Source: Streptococcus hyointestinalis
GTDB lineage: Bacteria; Bacillota; Bacilli; Lactobacillales; Streptococcaceae
Length of the DNA: 64,000 bases
Reading direction: 5' to 3'
NCBI RefSeq assembly: GCF_900459405.1
Contig: NZ_UHFN01000007.1
Coordinates: 620,001-684,000, forward strand
The position numbers and the translations under genes are program-made. Shown here piece after piece: positions 32,632 to 41,715 of this stretch (position 1 is the first letter of the stretch; the number at the start of each line of letters is the position of its first letter). A model generated the notes under the pieces. That model worked only from the letters and a program-made list of their open reading frames with translations, did not search any database and had not been told where the DNA came from.

Positions 32632-34584
32632 ATGATTAACATTACTTTTCCAGATGGTGCTGTACGTAGTTATGATGATGGCAGCACAACTTTTGAAATT
32701 GCCCAATCTATCAGCAATTCTTTGGCAAAAAAAGCCTTGGCTGGTAAATTGAACGGTAAATTGATTGATACGACGCGTCCTATCCATGAGGATGGTAGTC
32801 TTGAGATTGTGACACCTGACCACGAAGATGCCTTAGATATCTTACGTCACTCAGCTGCTCACTTATTTGCCCAAGCAGCTCGTCGTCTCTTCCCTGACAT
32901 TCACTTGGGTGTTGGTCCTGCCATTGAGGACGGTTTCTACTACGATACAGACAATGAAGCTGGTCAAATCTCAAATGAAGACCTTCCTCGTATCGAAGAA
33001 GAGATGAAAAAAATCGTCAAAGAAAATTTCCCAAGCATTCGTGAGGAAGTCACTAAAGAAGAAGCGCGTGAGATTTTCAAAAACGACCCTTACAAGTTAG
33101 AGCTTATCGAGGAGCACTCTGAGGATGAGGGCGGACTCACTATCTACCGTCAAGGTGAGTATGTCGACCTCTGCCGTGGTCCACACGTGCCGTCTACTGG
33201 TCGCATTCAAGTCTTTCATTTGCTAAATGTTGCTGGTGCTTACTGGCGTGGCGACAGCAACAATGCTATGATGCAGCGTGTCTATGGTACGGCTTGGTTT
33301 GACAAAAAAGACCTTAAAGCCTATCTTCAACGCCTTGAAGAAGCTAAAGAACGTGACCACCGTAAATTGGGACGTGAGCTTGACCTCTTTATGATTTCAC
33401 AAGAAGTCGGACAAGGCTTGCCATTCTGGTTGCCAAATGGTGCGACTATCCGTCGTGTCTTGGAACGTTATATTGTGGACAAAGAGTTGGCATCAGGTTA
33501 CCAACACGTTTACACACCACCAGTTGCTTCAGTAGAACTCTACAAAACGTCTGGTCACTGGGACCACTATCAAGAAGACATGTTTCCAACCATGGATATG
33601 GGCGATGGTGAAGAGTTCGTTCTACGCCCAATGAACTGCCCACACCACATCCAAGTCTACAAACACCATGTGCATTCTTACCGTGAATTGCCAATCCGTA
33701 TCGCTGAAATCGGTATGATGCACCGTTATGAAAAATCTGGTGCTCTTACTGGACTTCAACGTGTGCGTGAAATGTCACTCAACGATGGTCACCTTTTCGT
33801 GACACCGGAACAAATTCAGGATGAATTCCAACGTGCCCTTCAATTGATTATTGACGTGTACGAAGACTTCAACTTGACCGATTACCGTTTCCGTCTCTCA
33901 CTTCGTGACCCTAAAGATACCCACAAGTATTTCGACAACGATGAGATGTGGGAAAATGCTCAAAGCATGCTTCGTGCAGCCCTTGATAAGATGGGTGTTG
34001 AGTACTTTGAAGCCGAAGGAGAAGCGGCCTTCTATGGTCCTAAGTTGGACATCCAAGTGAAGACAGCCCTCGGAAATGAAGAAACCCTCTCAACCATCCA
34101 GTTGGACTTCTTGCTTCCAGAACGTTTTGACCTCAAATACACTGGTGCAGATGGCGAAGAACACCGTCCAGTGATGATTCACCGTGGTGTTATCTCGACT
34201 ATGGAACGCTTCACAGCTATCCTGATTGAAAATTACAAGGGAGCCTTCCCAACTTGGTTGGCGCCTCAACAAGTAACAGTTATCCCAATTTCCAATGAAG
34301 CGCACACCGATTATGCTTGGGAAGTGGCTAAACAACTCCGTGATCGTGGGATTCGTGTCGATGTGGACGAGCGCAATGAAAAAATGCAGTACAAGATTCG
34401 TCAGTCTCAAACTCAAAAAGTTCCTTACCAATTGATCGTTGGGGACAAGGAAATGGAAGACAAGACAGTCAACGTTCGTCGTTACGGTCAAAAACAAACC
34501 CACACCGAATCTGTGGCAGAATTTGTGGACACTATCCTAGCCGATATTGCTCGCAAATCTCGTGTGGAAAAAGAAGACAAGTAA
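32632..34584 (+). CDS. thrS: Threonyl-tRNA synthetase
   Basis: The protein has 650 residues. The family start [19 protein letters not shown] is at ATG 32632; the in-frame TTG at 32572 would add unrelated residues. Domains are TGS (about 1-62), an editing/SAD domain (about 65-225), the class II catalytic core with motif 2-like [15 protein letters not shown] supplying the zinc Cys, and the anticodon-binding domain from about 540. It attaches threonine to tRNA-Thr. No Shine-Dalgarno sequence is visible before this ATG, which is odd for a housekeeping gene. A weak promoter, TTGTCT-17-TTTATA (32594-32622), would give a nearly leaderless mRNA. Confidence 0.95.
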   Translation: MINITFPDGAVRSYDDGSTTFEIAQSISNSLAKKALAGKLNGKLIDTTRPIHEDGSLEIVTPDHEDALDILRHSAAHLFAQAARRLFPDIHLGVGPAIEDGFYYDTDNEAGQISNEDLPRIEEEMKKIVKENFPSIREEVTKEEAREIFKNDPYKLELIEEHSEDEGGLTIYRQGEYVDLCRGPHVPSTGRIQVFHLLNVAGAYWRGDSNNAMMQRVYGTAWFDKKDLKAYLQRLEEAKERDHRKLGRELDLFMISQEVGQGLPFWLPNGATIRRVLERYIVDKELASGYQHVYTPPVASVELYKTSGHWDHYQEDMFPTMDMGDGEEFVLRPMNCPHHIQVYKHHVHSYRELPIRIAEIGMMHRYEKSGALTGLQRVREMSLNDGHLFVTPEQIQDEFQRALQLIIDVYEDFNLTDYRFRLSLRDPKDTHKYFDNDEMWENAQSMLRAALDKMGVEYFEAEGEAAFYGPKLDIQVKTALGNEETLSTIQLDFLLPERFDLKYTGADGEEHRPVMIHRGVISTMERFTAILIENYKGAFPTWLAPQQVTVIPISNEAHTDYAWEVAKQLRDRGIRVDVDERNEKMQYKIRQSQTQKVPYQLIVGDKEMEDKTVNVRRYGQKQTHTESVAEFVDTILADIARKSRVEKEDK

Positions 34585-34590
34585 TTTCTA

Positions 34591-34626
34591 AAACCGAGCC
34601 GCTAAGATAGCGGTTCGGTTTCTTTT
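34591..34626 (+). terminator. thrS terminator
   Basis: AAACCGAGCCGCTA-AGA-TAGCGGTTCGGTTT is a 14-bp stem (one G-T pair) followed by CTTTT. Confidence 0.92.
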
Positions 34627-34682
34627 AAAGACAAGTTAATGATTTTAAGCTATACTAGACATAAAAGTGTCAAGGAGGGTGT

Positions 34683-35360
34683 ATGGCTAAGGTTTATATT
34701 GCTGATGATGATAAGAATATCAGAGAGTTGATAGCTTCTTTTTTGCGAGAAGATGGCATTGAGGTGGAGCTGTTTGAGACGGGTGACCAGCTTTTGCTGC
34801 GTTTTTTAGAAGCGCCAGCAGACGTGGTGGTTTTAGATGTTATGATGCCAGGTAGCAGTGGCTTTATCATTGCTGAGAGTCTGCGCAAACGCTCGGATGT
34901 GCCTATTATTTTACTGACAGCAAGAGATAGCGATAGCGACTTTTTAGAGGGCTTTAGCGCTGGAGCGGATGATTACTTTACTAAGCCTTTTTCTCCACTC
35001 AAGCTCAGTCTTCGTATCAAGGCGATTTTGTCCCGTCAGCTGCAGCAAGATAGCACGGGTGAGCTTAGCTATCATGGTCTGCAACTCTCAAGCAAAAACC
35101 GCTCTGCTATTTACCAAGATAGTAACATCAAGCTGACCAACACAGAGTTTGAACTGCTCAAGTTCCTCCTTGAGCGTAAGGAGGAGGCTGTCTCACGTGA
35201 TGAGCTGCTAGAGCAGGTCTGGGGCTATGAGAGCGATGTGGAGACGAGAGTGACGGATGATACCATCAAGCGCCTGCGCAAGAAATTAAGAGGAGTAGAG
35301 AGTCATGTCGTTATTGAAACGGTTTGGGGCTACGGCTTCAAACTCACCTACAAAGACTAA
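34683..35360 (+). CDS. OmpR-family response regulator
   Basis: The protein has 225 residues. The receiver domain has the acidic pocket IADDDKN, the phospho-acceptor Asp52 in VVLDVMMPG, a switch Thr in LLTARD and Lys in TKPFSP. The C-terminal winged helix carries LTNTEFELLKFLLERKEE, DTIKRLRKKL and VWGYGFKL. It follows AAGGAGGGTGT. The partner kinase gene overlaps its end but is split by an IS element, so the regulator may now be unphosphorylated or use another donor. A likely target promoter with tandem AGAACTT lies behind the kinase. Confidence 0.9.
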   Translation: MAKVYIADDDKNIRELIASFLREDGIEVELFETGDQLLLRFLEAPADVVVLDVMMPGSSGFIIAESLRKRSDVPIILLTARDSDSDFLEGFSAGADDYFTKPFSPLKLSLRIKAILSRQLQQDSTGELSYHGLQLSSKNRSAIYQDSNIKLTNTEFELLKFLLERKEEAVSRDELLEQVWGYESDVETRVTDDTIKRLRKKLRGVESHVVIETVWGYGFKLTYKD

Positions 35361-35766
35361 GAAAAACGGGCGCTTGCGACTGCGAACAACTCTCTTTTTG
35401 CAACCTTTTACCATTTTGCTGTTTTCTTTTGGCTTGATTTTTCTTTTGTTCAATGGTGCCATGCACTATGTCATCAATAGCCAAGCAGACAAGGCGATTG
35501 AGAGTCAGTTTCACCAGCTGGATAGACTTTTTATGGGGGAGAGCAGTGTTCAAAATACCACAAGGACGATATTTAGCAGCACTTATGTCATTGTTGACCA
35601 AGAGTTCAAGGTGCAGTATGTCTCGGCAGCTTTAGGAGATGAGGAGGAGGCTTACTTTTCAGAGGAGATTGCTCGCTATGCTCATCAAAAGGACGAAGAA
35701 AAGCGTATGTCTGATATGGACAATATAGTTTGTTAGTTTCTATATAGTATGTGTTATACTATACTT

Positions 35767-36063
35767 ATGAAAAGTTACGGAATAGATTTTAGAAAACGAG
35801 TTATTAATTATGTAGAGGCTGGTCATTCCAAAAAAGAAACGTGTCAGTTATTTGGAATTAGCACTAATACACTGTATCTGTGGGAGAAACAACTCAAAGA
35901 ACTAGGTCATTTGGAGCGCCAAAAAAGAAAACCAAGCCCTCGCAAATTGCCATTGGATAAGTTAGAAGCCTATGTCAAGGAACATCCAGATGCTTTCTTA
36001 AGGGAAATTGCAGAGCATTTTGACTGTAGTATTCCCTCAGTTTGGGCTGCCTTAAAAAACTGA
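35767..36063 (+). CDS. IS630-family transposase, DNA-binding part (orfA)
   Basis: The protein has 98 residues with ATG 35767 (MKSYGIDFRKRVINYVEAG). Two helix-turn-helix regions are evident (HSKKETCQLFGISTNTLYLW, and FLREIAEHFDCSIPSVWAAL). It ends in A-AAA-AAC-TGA. A_AAA_AAC is a classical -1 slippery heptamer, so the family's frameshift signal is present. Confidence 0.85.
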   Translation: MKSYGIDFRKRVINYVEAGHSKKETCQLFGISTNTLYLWEKQLKELGHLERQKRKPSPRKLPLDKLEAYVKEHPDAFLREIAEHFDCSIPSVWAALKN

Positions 36064-36114
36064 ACATCACTTTAAAAAAAGACCACAACCTATAAAGAAC
36101 AAGATAGCGAAAAG

Positions 36115-36615
36115 GTGAGACGCTATCTTGATGTTTTAGCCTGCTTTCCAAACACCCCTATTGTTTATATTGATGAGACTGGCATTGATACTTATCTTTA
36201 TCGTCACAAAGCTAGAGCACCTCGAGGGGAGAAAGTATACGACAAGGTAAGTGGACGCAGATTCGAAAGAATTTCGGTAGTAGCTGGTCAAATTGGTTCT
36301 AAAATTATAGCCCCCTTGCTTTATCATGGAACGATGACAGCGGAATTATTTATCAAGTGGTATCAGGAGCAGCTATTGCCATCCTTGACAGAACCCCATG
36401 TCATCATTATGGATAATGCAGCTTTTCACCCCAAGAAACAACTAGATGAGCTTGCAGTGGCTAAGGGACACTATTTTCTTCCGCTTCCACCTTATTCCCC
36501 TGAACTCAATCCCATCGAACAGTTTTGGGCTACTCTAAAAAGAAAGGTGACTGAATTGTTAAGAACAGGTCGTTCTGTTCAGTCTGCTTTGGAATACTAT
36601 TTTAAAACTAAATAA
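36115..36615 (+). pseudogene. IS630-family transposase, DDE catalytic part (orfB), out of register
   Basis: It carries the DDE triad: Asp in VYIDETGID, Asp in VIIMDNAAFH and Glu in SPELNPIEQFW. The coding frame continues upstream of ATG 36115 to about 36076 (KTTTYKEQDSEKVRR). It is in the same frame as orfA, separated by TGA and TAA. A -1 shift at the orfA heptamer would therefore enter a frame that stops before orfB. One compensating base change is implied, so this copy is probably inactive. Confidence 0.75.
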
Positions 36616-37650
36616 CTATATCGGCAAAGTTACGCTTGATGACACCACCTACATGGTCAAAATGGCGACCTACACAGGTAAGCTAGAAAAATATTACATC
36701 AAGAAAAACAGTGGCAAACGTGCACAAACCTATCGTGTCTTTGTCTTTGTCGATGTCAGCCCTGCTAGCTATCTTAGCTGGTGGCTAAATAGCTCACTGC
36801 TTCTTTTGATGGTTATCATTGGGTTCATCGCTAGTTTGTTCATTTACCTGACTGGTAAGCGTGTTGATAGTGCTTTTACCAGCTTAAAGGACAGTATCAC
36901 TCGTCTCGGCAAGCGCCAAAAACTGGGGAAAAAAGAGGAGTTGCCCTACGAAGAGTTTAATGACGTGATGATGACTGTTGCGAAGATGAGTGATATGATT
37001 GACGCCAATCAGCGCAGCCAACAGCTCTTTTTCCAGAATGCCTCGCATGAGTTAAGGACACCGCTTATGTCCATTCAAGGCTATGCAGAAGGACTCAAAG
37101 AAGGCGTGCTGAAGAATTCCAAAGAAGCGGCAGGTATCATCTACGACGAGAGTCAAAAAATGACAGAGCTGGTGGATGACATCCTTACGCTATCAAAACT
37201 AGAAACCATACAGACAAAGATAAACCTAGAAAGGGTTGTCTTAGATAATCTCCTCTATGATGTTAGCTGGCGATTAAAGCACAAGGCAGACGAGAGAGGT
37301 TTGGTTTTTGAACACGATTTTCACGATGACAATTGTGAGCTGGTGCTTGATGAGACGCTTATGGAGCGTGCCTTTCTCAATATCATCAGCAACGCCGTCC
37401 GCTATGCTAAGCACACTATCACTCTCAGTACAGAGCTTTTGGAGGACAAGGTTGTGGTGCATATCGCAAACGACGGTCCTGAGATTAGTAAGGAAACGCA
37501 AGAGCACATCTTTGAGCGCTTTTACAAAGGGGAGAAAGGTCAGTTTGGCATAGGGCTTTCTATGACCAAGGACATTATCGAGCGCCATGGTGGGCAGATT
37601 TCTCTAAGGTCACAAGCTGACAAGACGACTTTTAGTGTAGCCTTACCACT

Positions 37651-37696
37651 TGTGGCAGATTAGTCTAAGATTTTGCCACAAATCTGCCACAGTTTT
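37651..37696 (+). terminator. Inverted repeat / terminator after the kinase gene
   Basis: TGTGGCAGATT (37651-37661) and AATCTGCCACA (37681-37691) are exact reverse complements, followed by GTTTTT. An internal TGCCACA could pair with the first arm instead. Confidence 0.65.
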
Positions 37697-37700
37697 TCCT

Positions 37701-37739
37701 AGAACTTACCGAGAACTTTTGGATGGCTTTGAGTATACT
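37701..37739 (+). promoter_or_regulatory. Promoter with tandem AGAACTT, probable response-regulator target
   Basis: AGAACTT repeats at 37701-37707 and 37712-37718 (11-bp period) overlap the -35 region of TATACT at 37734-37739. The usual -35 is poor, which fits activation by an OmpR-type dimer. The neighbouring regulator is the obvious candidate. Confidence 0.55.
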
Positions 37740-37769
37740 AGATATATCATTACAAACGAGGTAACGTAT

Positions 37770-38612
37770 ATGTCATTTAAAAAATCACTAAAAGAGAATA
37801 GCCAAAAAGTACAGAAAAGTTTGACCAAAAACTGGAAGAAAACCGTGTTGTTCAGCTTAGCCCTTCTAGCGGTAGGGGGTGCAGGAGTTGCTATCGGTAG
37901 CAAAGTCGCTGACCACCCAGAGCATGGCGACCGCATGAGTCGCAGTTATGATAAGTTAGACGGCTCAAAAAGCTACGGTGCTCCCCAGTCTAACAAAGGT
38001 ATGGGACACGGCTCTTATCAGTACGATAAGCAAAATGTCATGACCTATGATGAGTGGAAGACTGCCGTGGAAAACTCAAGCCTCTCAAGCAGTGATAAAA
38101 AGACTTTCCTTGCAGCTCTTGAAAAATCAAAAGACAAAATCACAAAAGCCAGTGACCTATCCACTCAGCTTGACAAACTCTACACCGATAACTTAGAAAA
38201 ATTGGACAAAGAGCTGGAAACGCTGGTGTCAAAAAACAGCAGTCTCTGGCAAAAAGTTGATGACGCTGATGAGCTGCGCTCACTTTCTGGCTTGGACCTT
38301 GATGATTTGACAGACTTGAAGCAGTCTATCAATGAAAGCAGCCTCTCTTCTAGTGAGAAATCAACCTTGCAAGCAGACTTAGACAGTATCAAAAAGCTCA
38401 AAGAGCAATACTCAACAGCCTATGCGACTTATGTTGAAAAATCAGCAGAGCTTGAAAAAGAACTGGAAACTGCTCAAAAAGCCGTGACCACTAGCCTAAA
38501 AGACAATAAAGTTACAAACAGCATGATTTCAGAAGTTGTCGGTCGCCCATCCATGTCCTTTGACTGGGATGACAAAGATGATGACAATGATAGTGACACA
38601 GACGAAGATTAA
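37770..38612 (+). CDS. Membrane-anchored or exported coiled-coil protein (280 aa)
   Basis: ATG 37770 follows AACGAGGTAACG; upstream in-frame codons belong to the promoter region. Near the N-terminus is one hydrophobic helix (VLFSLALLAVGGAGVAIGS), acting as an uncleaved anchor or signal. Then come a His/Gly/Ser-rich stretch and long helical repeats (SSLSSSDKKTFLAALEKSK and SSLSSSEKSTLQADLDSIK are alike). The C-terminus is highly acidic (DDKDDDNDSDTDED) and may bind cations. No family is recognised. It is the probable output gene of the disrupted two-component system. Confidence 0.7.
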   Translation: MSFKKSLKENSQKVQKSLTKNWKKTVLFSLALLAVGGAGVAIGSKVADHPEHGDRMSRSYDKLDGSKSYGAPQSNKGMGHGSYQYDKQNVMTYDEWKTAVENSSLSSSDKKTFLAALEKSKDKITKASDLSTQLDKLYTDNLEKLDKELETLVSKNSSLWQKVDDADELRSLSGLDLDDLTDLKQSINESSLSSSEKSTLQADLDSIKKLKEQYSTAYATYVEKSAELEKELETAQKAVTTSLKDNKVTNSMISEVVGRPSMSFDWDDKDDDNDSDTDED

Positions 38613-38620
38613 AAAGTAAA

Positions 38621-38652
38621 AAAGGAACTCATTTTCAAATGAGTTCCTTTTC
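38621..38652. terminator. Bidirectional terminator between convergent genes
   Basis: AAAGGAACTCATTT and AATGAGTTCCTTTT form a long stem with a short TCA-type loop, A-rich before and T-rich after. Confidence 0.9.
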
Positions 38653-38654
38653 GT

Positions 38655-39305
38655 TTACTCCGCTGCCTGTGCCCAGCGTTTTGCCAAGTGGCGTGAGAAC
38701 ATGGAAATAGCAAAGTTAATGACAAAGTACAGTCCAGCAACGATACCGTAAAGGGTAAAGACCTGACTCGCTTCAAAATAGCGTCCCATCAAGATTTGGC
38801 TCTTACCAAATAACTCTTGAATGGCGATAACAGAGTAGAGAAGTGAGGTGTCCTTGATGACCGTTACAAACTGTGAGATGATGGCAGGCAACATCTTGCG
38901 AAAGGCTTGTGGAAAGACGATATAGATAAAAATCTGATAGTTGGTAAAACCTTGAGCAAGCCCAGCCTCAGTTTGTCCGTGGTCAACGGCATTGAGCCCA
39001 CCACGGATGATTTCAGCAAGAGCTGCTGACGTAAAGACCGTAAAGGCAGTGATACCAGCAGGTACAGACTTCATTTGAAAGACTAGGAAGATAATGAAAA
39101 TCCACAGCAAGTTTGGCACATTACGCACAAACTCGATGTAAATGCTGGCTAAGATTTTGAGCAGACGATTGTGGCTATTGCGCATAACAGCAAGGATGGT
39201 TCCAAAAATTGTAGAGAGCACAATAGCAAAAAATGAGATATAAAGTGTCAATCCCAACCCTTTTAGGATAAAGATGAGATTACTTTGGGTTAAAACTTGT
39301 GACAT
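38655..39305 (-). CDS. Polar amino-acid ABC transporter permease
   Basis: The 216-residue protein has about five membrane helices. The permease loop reads GGLNAVDHGQTEAGLAQGFTNYQIF, the EAA-type motif that docks to the ATPase, and an N-terminal VRNVPNLLWIF is typical of the HisMQ/GlnP family. It pairs with the next permease to form the channel for a glutamine/glutamate-type amino acid; substrate is inferred. It is the last gene of a four-gene minus-strand operon. Confidence 0.88.
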   Translation of the reverse strand: MSQVLTQSNLIFILKGLGLTLYISFFAIVLSTIFGTILAVMRNSHNRLLKILASIYIEFVRNVPNLLWIFIIFLVFQMKSVPAGITAFTVFTSAALAEIIRGGLNAVDHGQTEAGLAQGFTNYQIFIYIVFPQAFRKMLPAIISQFVTVIKDTSLLYSVIAIQELFGKSQILMGRYFEASQVFTLYGIVAGLYFVINFAISMFSRHLAKRWAQAAE

Positions 39306-39314
39306 AATCCCTCC

Positions 39315-40019
39315 TTATAGTGAATACGAATCTTTATTGGCTTCTTCCATGCGACGTGCCCAAGTGGCAAGCGGGAAGCACATGATAAAGTAGAGGACAG
39401 CCGCTCCGATAAAGGCTGGCACGTAGTTAGTGGTGTCATAAGCCCAAGCTTTTGCGACAAACATGATGTCAGCTCCAGAGATAATGGCAACTGTTGAGGT
39501 GTTTTTGATTAAGTTAACCACTTGGTTGGTCATCGGAGGTAGGATAGTTCTGATGGCTTGTGGCAAGATAATCATCCCCATGGTCTGTGGGTAAGTAAAC
39601 CCTTGAGACAAGGCAGCCTCAGTCTGTCCACGTGGCACCGCCTCGATTCCTGAGCGGATAACCTCAGCGATATAAGCGCCATGATAAATCCCCACACAGA
39701 TAATAGAGGTAAAGAAAGCGTTAATCATGATACTACCGTCAGACACGATAGCTAGTCCGTAGTAAACCACCACAAACTGAACCAGAAGTGGTGTATTTTG
39801 GAAAATCTCGACGTAGACACGTGCGATAGCACGCAAGAGTTTATTTTTAGTAGATGACATAGCGCCAAAGAGAATTCCAAGCAACAATGCTAGAATCAAA
39901 GCGCCAATAGACATTCCTAGCGTGTAGACAAAGCCCTTTGCAAATTCACCAAAGTTGGCAAAGAAATCAGCCCAACGTGACAATGCAAACGGACTCGCAG
40001 TTGAAGTTAAATATACCAT
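39315..40019 (-). CDS. Polar amino-acid ABC transporter permease
   Basis: The 234-residue protein has the EAA loop SGIEAVPRGQTEAALSQGFTY and the family motif FQNTPLLVQFVVVYYG near helix 2. It is the second channel subunit of the HisMQ type. It lies 9 bases before the other permease and 14 bases after the binding-protein gene. Confidence 0.88.
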   Translation of the reverse strand: MVYLTSTASPFALSRWADFFANFGEFAKGFVYTLGMSIGALILALLLGILFGAMSSTKNKLLRAIARVYVEIFQNTPLLVQFVVVYYGLAIVSDGSIMINAFFTSIICVGIYHGAYIAEVIRSGIEAVPRGQTEAALSQGFTYPQTMGMIILPQAIRTILPPMTNQVVNLIKNTSTVAIISGADIMFVAKAWAYDTTNYVPAFIGAAVLYFIMCFPLATWARRMEEANKDSYSL

Positions 40020-40033
40020 TAGGCGATTCCTCC

Positions 40034-40837
40034 TTATGAATTGGCTTTTGCAGGGGTGAGATTGTATTTTTTGTAAATCTTCTCAAGACTGCCGTCTTTT
40101 TTCCATTTGGCAAGGAGCTTGTTGATATAGCTCGTGATTTGCGTATTGGATTTTTTAGTGGCAATCCCGTATTCTTGCGTATTAAAGCCGTCTTTTAAAA
40201 TGGTCGTCTTTGAGCTGACATATCCAGAAAGGATAGACTTATCCACTGAAAAAGCGTCGATACGCTTAGCATAAAGGGCAACAGCTAGTTCAGGATAACT
40301 ACCAAGCTGCATGTATTTAAAGGTAAGACCGTGCTCTTTAGCGTAAGCTTCAAGATTACTCTTAGTTGTCGCTCCTTGAGAGACACCGATGGTTTTGCCG
40401 TTCAAGTCAGAGATTTTGGTAATGCCACTGTCTTTACGGACGAGAAAGCCAATCTCATCGTAGTAGTAAGGGTTTGAGATGCTGTAGTTTTGTTTACGCT
40501 CGTCTGTGATGGTATAGGTTCCGATGAGGATATCGATTTGCCCATTATCCATCAAGGGTTCACGTGTTTGTGTGGTAACAGGGACAAAGCTGATTTTGAC
40601 ACCCATGGCTTTGGCGATTTTTTTAGCGATGTCAATCTCCATTCCTTCGTAGGAGTTGCTATCAGCGCTATAGTAGCCAAAGTTTGGGACGTCCTGCTTG
40701 ACCCCGACCTTTAGGACACCTGCTTCTTGGATTTTTTTGACTTGCGCAGGGGTGCTATCAGCCTTGACAGCTGTTGGCAAGACCACAAGCAAAGCAAGAA
40801 GGGTGAGGATGATGGAGGCTAGTTTTCTTTTTTTCAT
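40034..40837 (-). CDS. Amino-acid ABC transporter substrate-binding protein
   Basis: The protein has 267 residues with start at 40837 (MKKRKLASIILTLLALL). The mature part has GVLKVGVKQDVPNFGY, SYEGMEIDIAKKIAKAMG and the ligand loop GTYTITDERKQNYSISNPYY, which define the SBP_bac_3 family for polar amino acids. Unusually there is no lipobox Cys. The leader ends AVKADS, suiting signal peptidase I, so the protein might be released or held by another means. Confidence 0.88.
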   Translation of the reverse strand: MKKRKLASIILTLLALLVVLPTAVKADSTPAQVKKIQEAGVLKVGVKQDVPNFGYYSADSNSYEGMEIDIAKKIAKAMGVKISFVPVTTQTREPLMDNGQIDILIGTYTITDERKQNYSISNPYYYDEIGFLVRKDSGITKISDLNGKTIGVSQGATTKSNLEAYAKEHGLTFKYMQLGSYPELAVALYAKRIDAFSVDKSILSGYVSSKTTILKDGFNTQEYGIATKKSNTQITSYINKLLAKWKKDGSLEKIYKKYNLTPAKANS

Positions 40838-40838
40838 A

Positions 40839-41609
40839 CTATTCTCCTTTGGCATTGACACGTTCGCTGGTGTGATTGATGATATTACTCAAGAACTGTT
40901 TAGCACGTGGCTCAGTTGGATTGTCAAAGAAACCTTGGACATCCGTTGTATCCACCAAGATTTGCCCCTCAGCCATAAAGATAATGCGGTCAGCCACCTC
41001 ACGGGCAAAGCCCATCTCGTGGGTAACAACAACCATGTTCATGCCTTCACGAGCAAGGTTTTGCATGACAGTAAGCACATCACCGATAGTCTCAGGGTCA
41101 AGCGCAGATGTTGGCTCATCAAAGAGAAGAAGCTTAGGGTGCATAGCCAGTCCACGAGCGATAGCAACACGTTGTTTTTGACCACCAGAGAGCATACCTG
41201 GATAAGAGTCCTTACGATCCCACATATTAACGTAGGTCAAATATTTTTCAGCGGTTTCTTCGGCTTCTTTTTGTGAAATGCCTAAAACTTTGATAGGTGC
41301 AAGTGTTACATTTTCTAACACTGTTTTGTGAGGATAGAGATTGAAATGCTGGAAGACCATACCAACTTCTTTACGCAGTTGAACCAATTCTTTGTTTGAT
41401 GCGTTAGCAAGTTCGTGTCCATTTACAATTAAACTTCCTGTTTCAATAGACTCAAGCGCATTCATGGTGCGGATAAGGGTTGATTTACCAGAACCTGAAG
41501 GTCCTAAGAGAACAACGACCTGTCCTTCTTCAATCTCAAGATTGATGTCACGAAGTGCATGATAATCACCATAGTATTTGTCGACATGTTTGTATTCGAT
41601 AAGTGCCAT
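40839..41609 (-). CDS. Polar amino-acid ABC transporter ATP-binding protein (GlnQ-like)
   Basis: The 256-residue ATPase has Walker A GPSGSGKST, signature LSGGQKQR, Walker B LLLFDEPTSALDPE and switch VVTHEM. The internal text MVFQHFNLYPHKTVLENVTLAPI is characteristic of GlnQ/HisP importers. It powers uptake through the two permeases. It is the first gene of the operon behind the CodY-like box and promoter at 41672-41715. Confidence 0.92.
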   Translation of the reverse strand: MALIEYKHVDKYYGDYHALRDINLEIEEGQVVVLLGPSGSGKSTLIRTMNALESIETGSLIVNGHELANASNKELVQLRKEVGMVFQHFNLYPHKTVLENVTLAPIKVLGISQKEAEETAEKYLTYVNMWDRKDSYPGMLSGGQKQRVAIARGLAMHPKLLLFDEPTSALDPETIGDVLTVMQNLAREGMNMVVVTHEMGFAREVADRIIFMAEGQILVDTTDVQGFFDNPTEPRAKQFLSNIINHTSERVNAKGE

Positions 41610-41634
41610 AGTATTCCTCCTACTTTTCAGTAAA

Positions 41635-41654
41635 TAACAGAGAAATCTCTGTTA
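41635..41654 (-). promoter_or_regulatory. Palindrome in transporter leader
   Basis: TAACAGAGA-AA-TCTCTGTTA is a perfect 9-bp inverted repeat in the 5' leader of the ABC operon. It may be an operator or an mRNA hairpin. Confidence 0.5.
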
Positions 41655-41671
41655 GATTTTATAACATAACT

Positions 41672-41700
41672 ATTGTAGCATGAATTCTAGCAGACGTCAA
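41672..41700 (-). promoter_or_regulatory. Promoter of amino-acid ABC operon
   Basis: On the minus strand, TTGACG (41695-41700), 17 bases, TACAAT (41672-41677), with TG one base before the -10. Confidence 0.85.
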
Positions 41701-41715
41701 TGTTTTCAGAAAATT
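41701..41715. promoter_or_regulatory. CodY-like box
   Basis: TGTTTTCAGAAAATT matches 13 of 15 positions of the CodY consensus AATTTTCWGAAAATT and abuts the -35 of the amino-acid transporter. CodY control by branched-chain amino acids is a family-based inference. Confidence 0.6.

Larger units (their letters stand above)
35726..36619 (+). mobile_element. IS630-family insertion sequence (IS630-Spn1-like), 894 bp
   Basis: The flanking TA dinucleotides (35724-35725 and 36620-36621) are the target duplication typical of this family. The ends are imperfect inverted repeats: TAGTTTGTTAGTTT on the left, TAGTTATTTAGTTT on the right (reversed). Two transposase ORFs lie inside. Size and layout recall pneumococcal IS630-Spn1. 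Excising it rejoins the kinase codons exactly. Confidence 0.92.
35305..37663 (+). pseudogene. Sensor histidine kinase gene interrupted by IS630-family element
   Basis: The start ATG 35305 lies inside the regulator gene, supported by AGAGGAG 8 bases upstream. The 5' part encodes a first membrane helix (residues about 31-58) and part of the extracytoplasmic domain, up to MSDMDN. After the element, reading resumes as IGKVTLDDTTYMVKMATYT, then a second membrane helix, HAMP-like linker, HisKA ([15 protein letters not shown]) and HATPase motifs (NIISNAVRYA, GIGLSMTKDI). Removing 35726-36619 plus one TA restores a single frame of about 487 residues. The downstream part keeps an ATG at 36653 and could make a truncated kinase. 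Confidence 0.92.

Noticed and set aside
37650..37769. N-terminal extension of the coiled-coil membrane protein
   Set aside because: It would cover the kinase stop, a terminator and the tandem-repeat promoter. The ATG at 37770 has its own ribosome-binding site.
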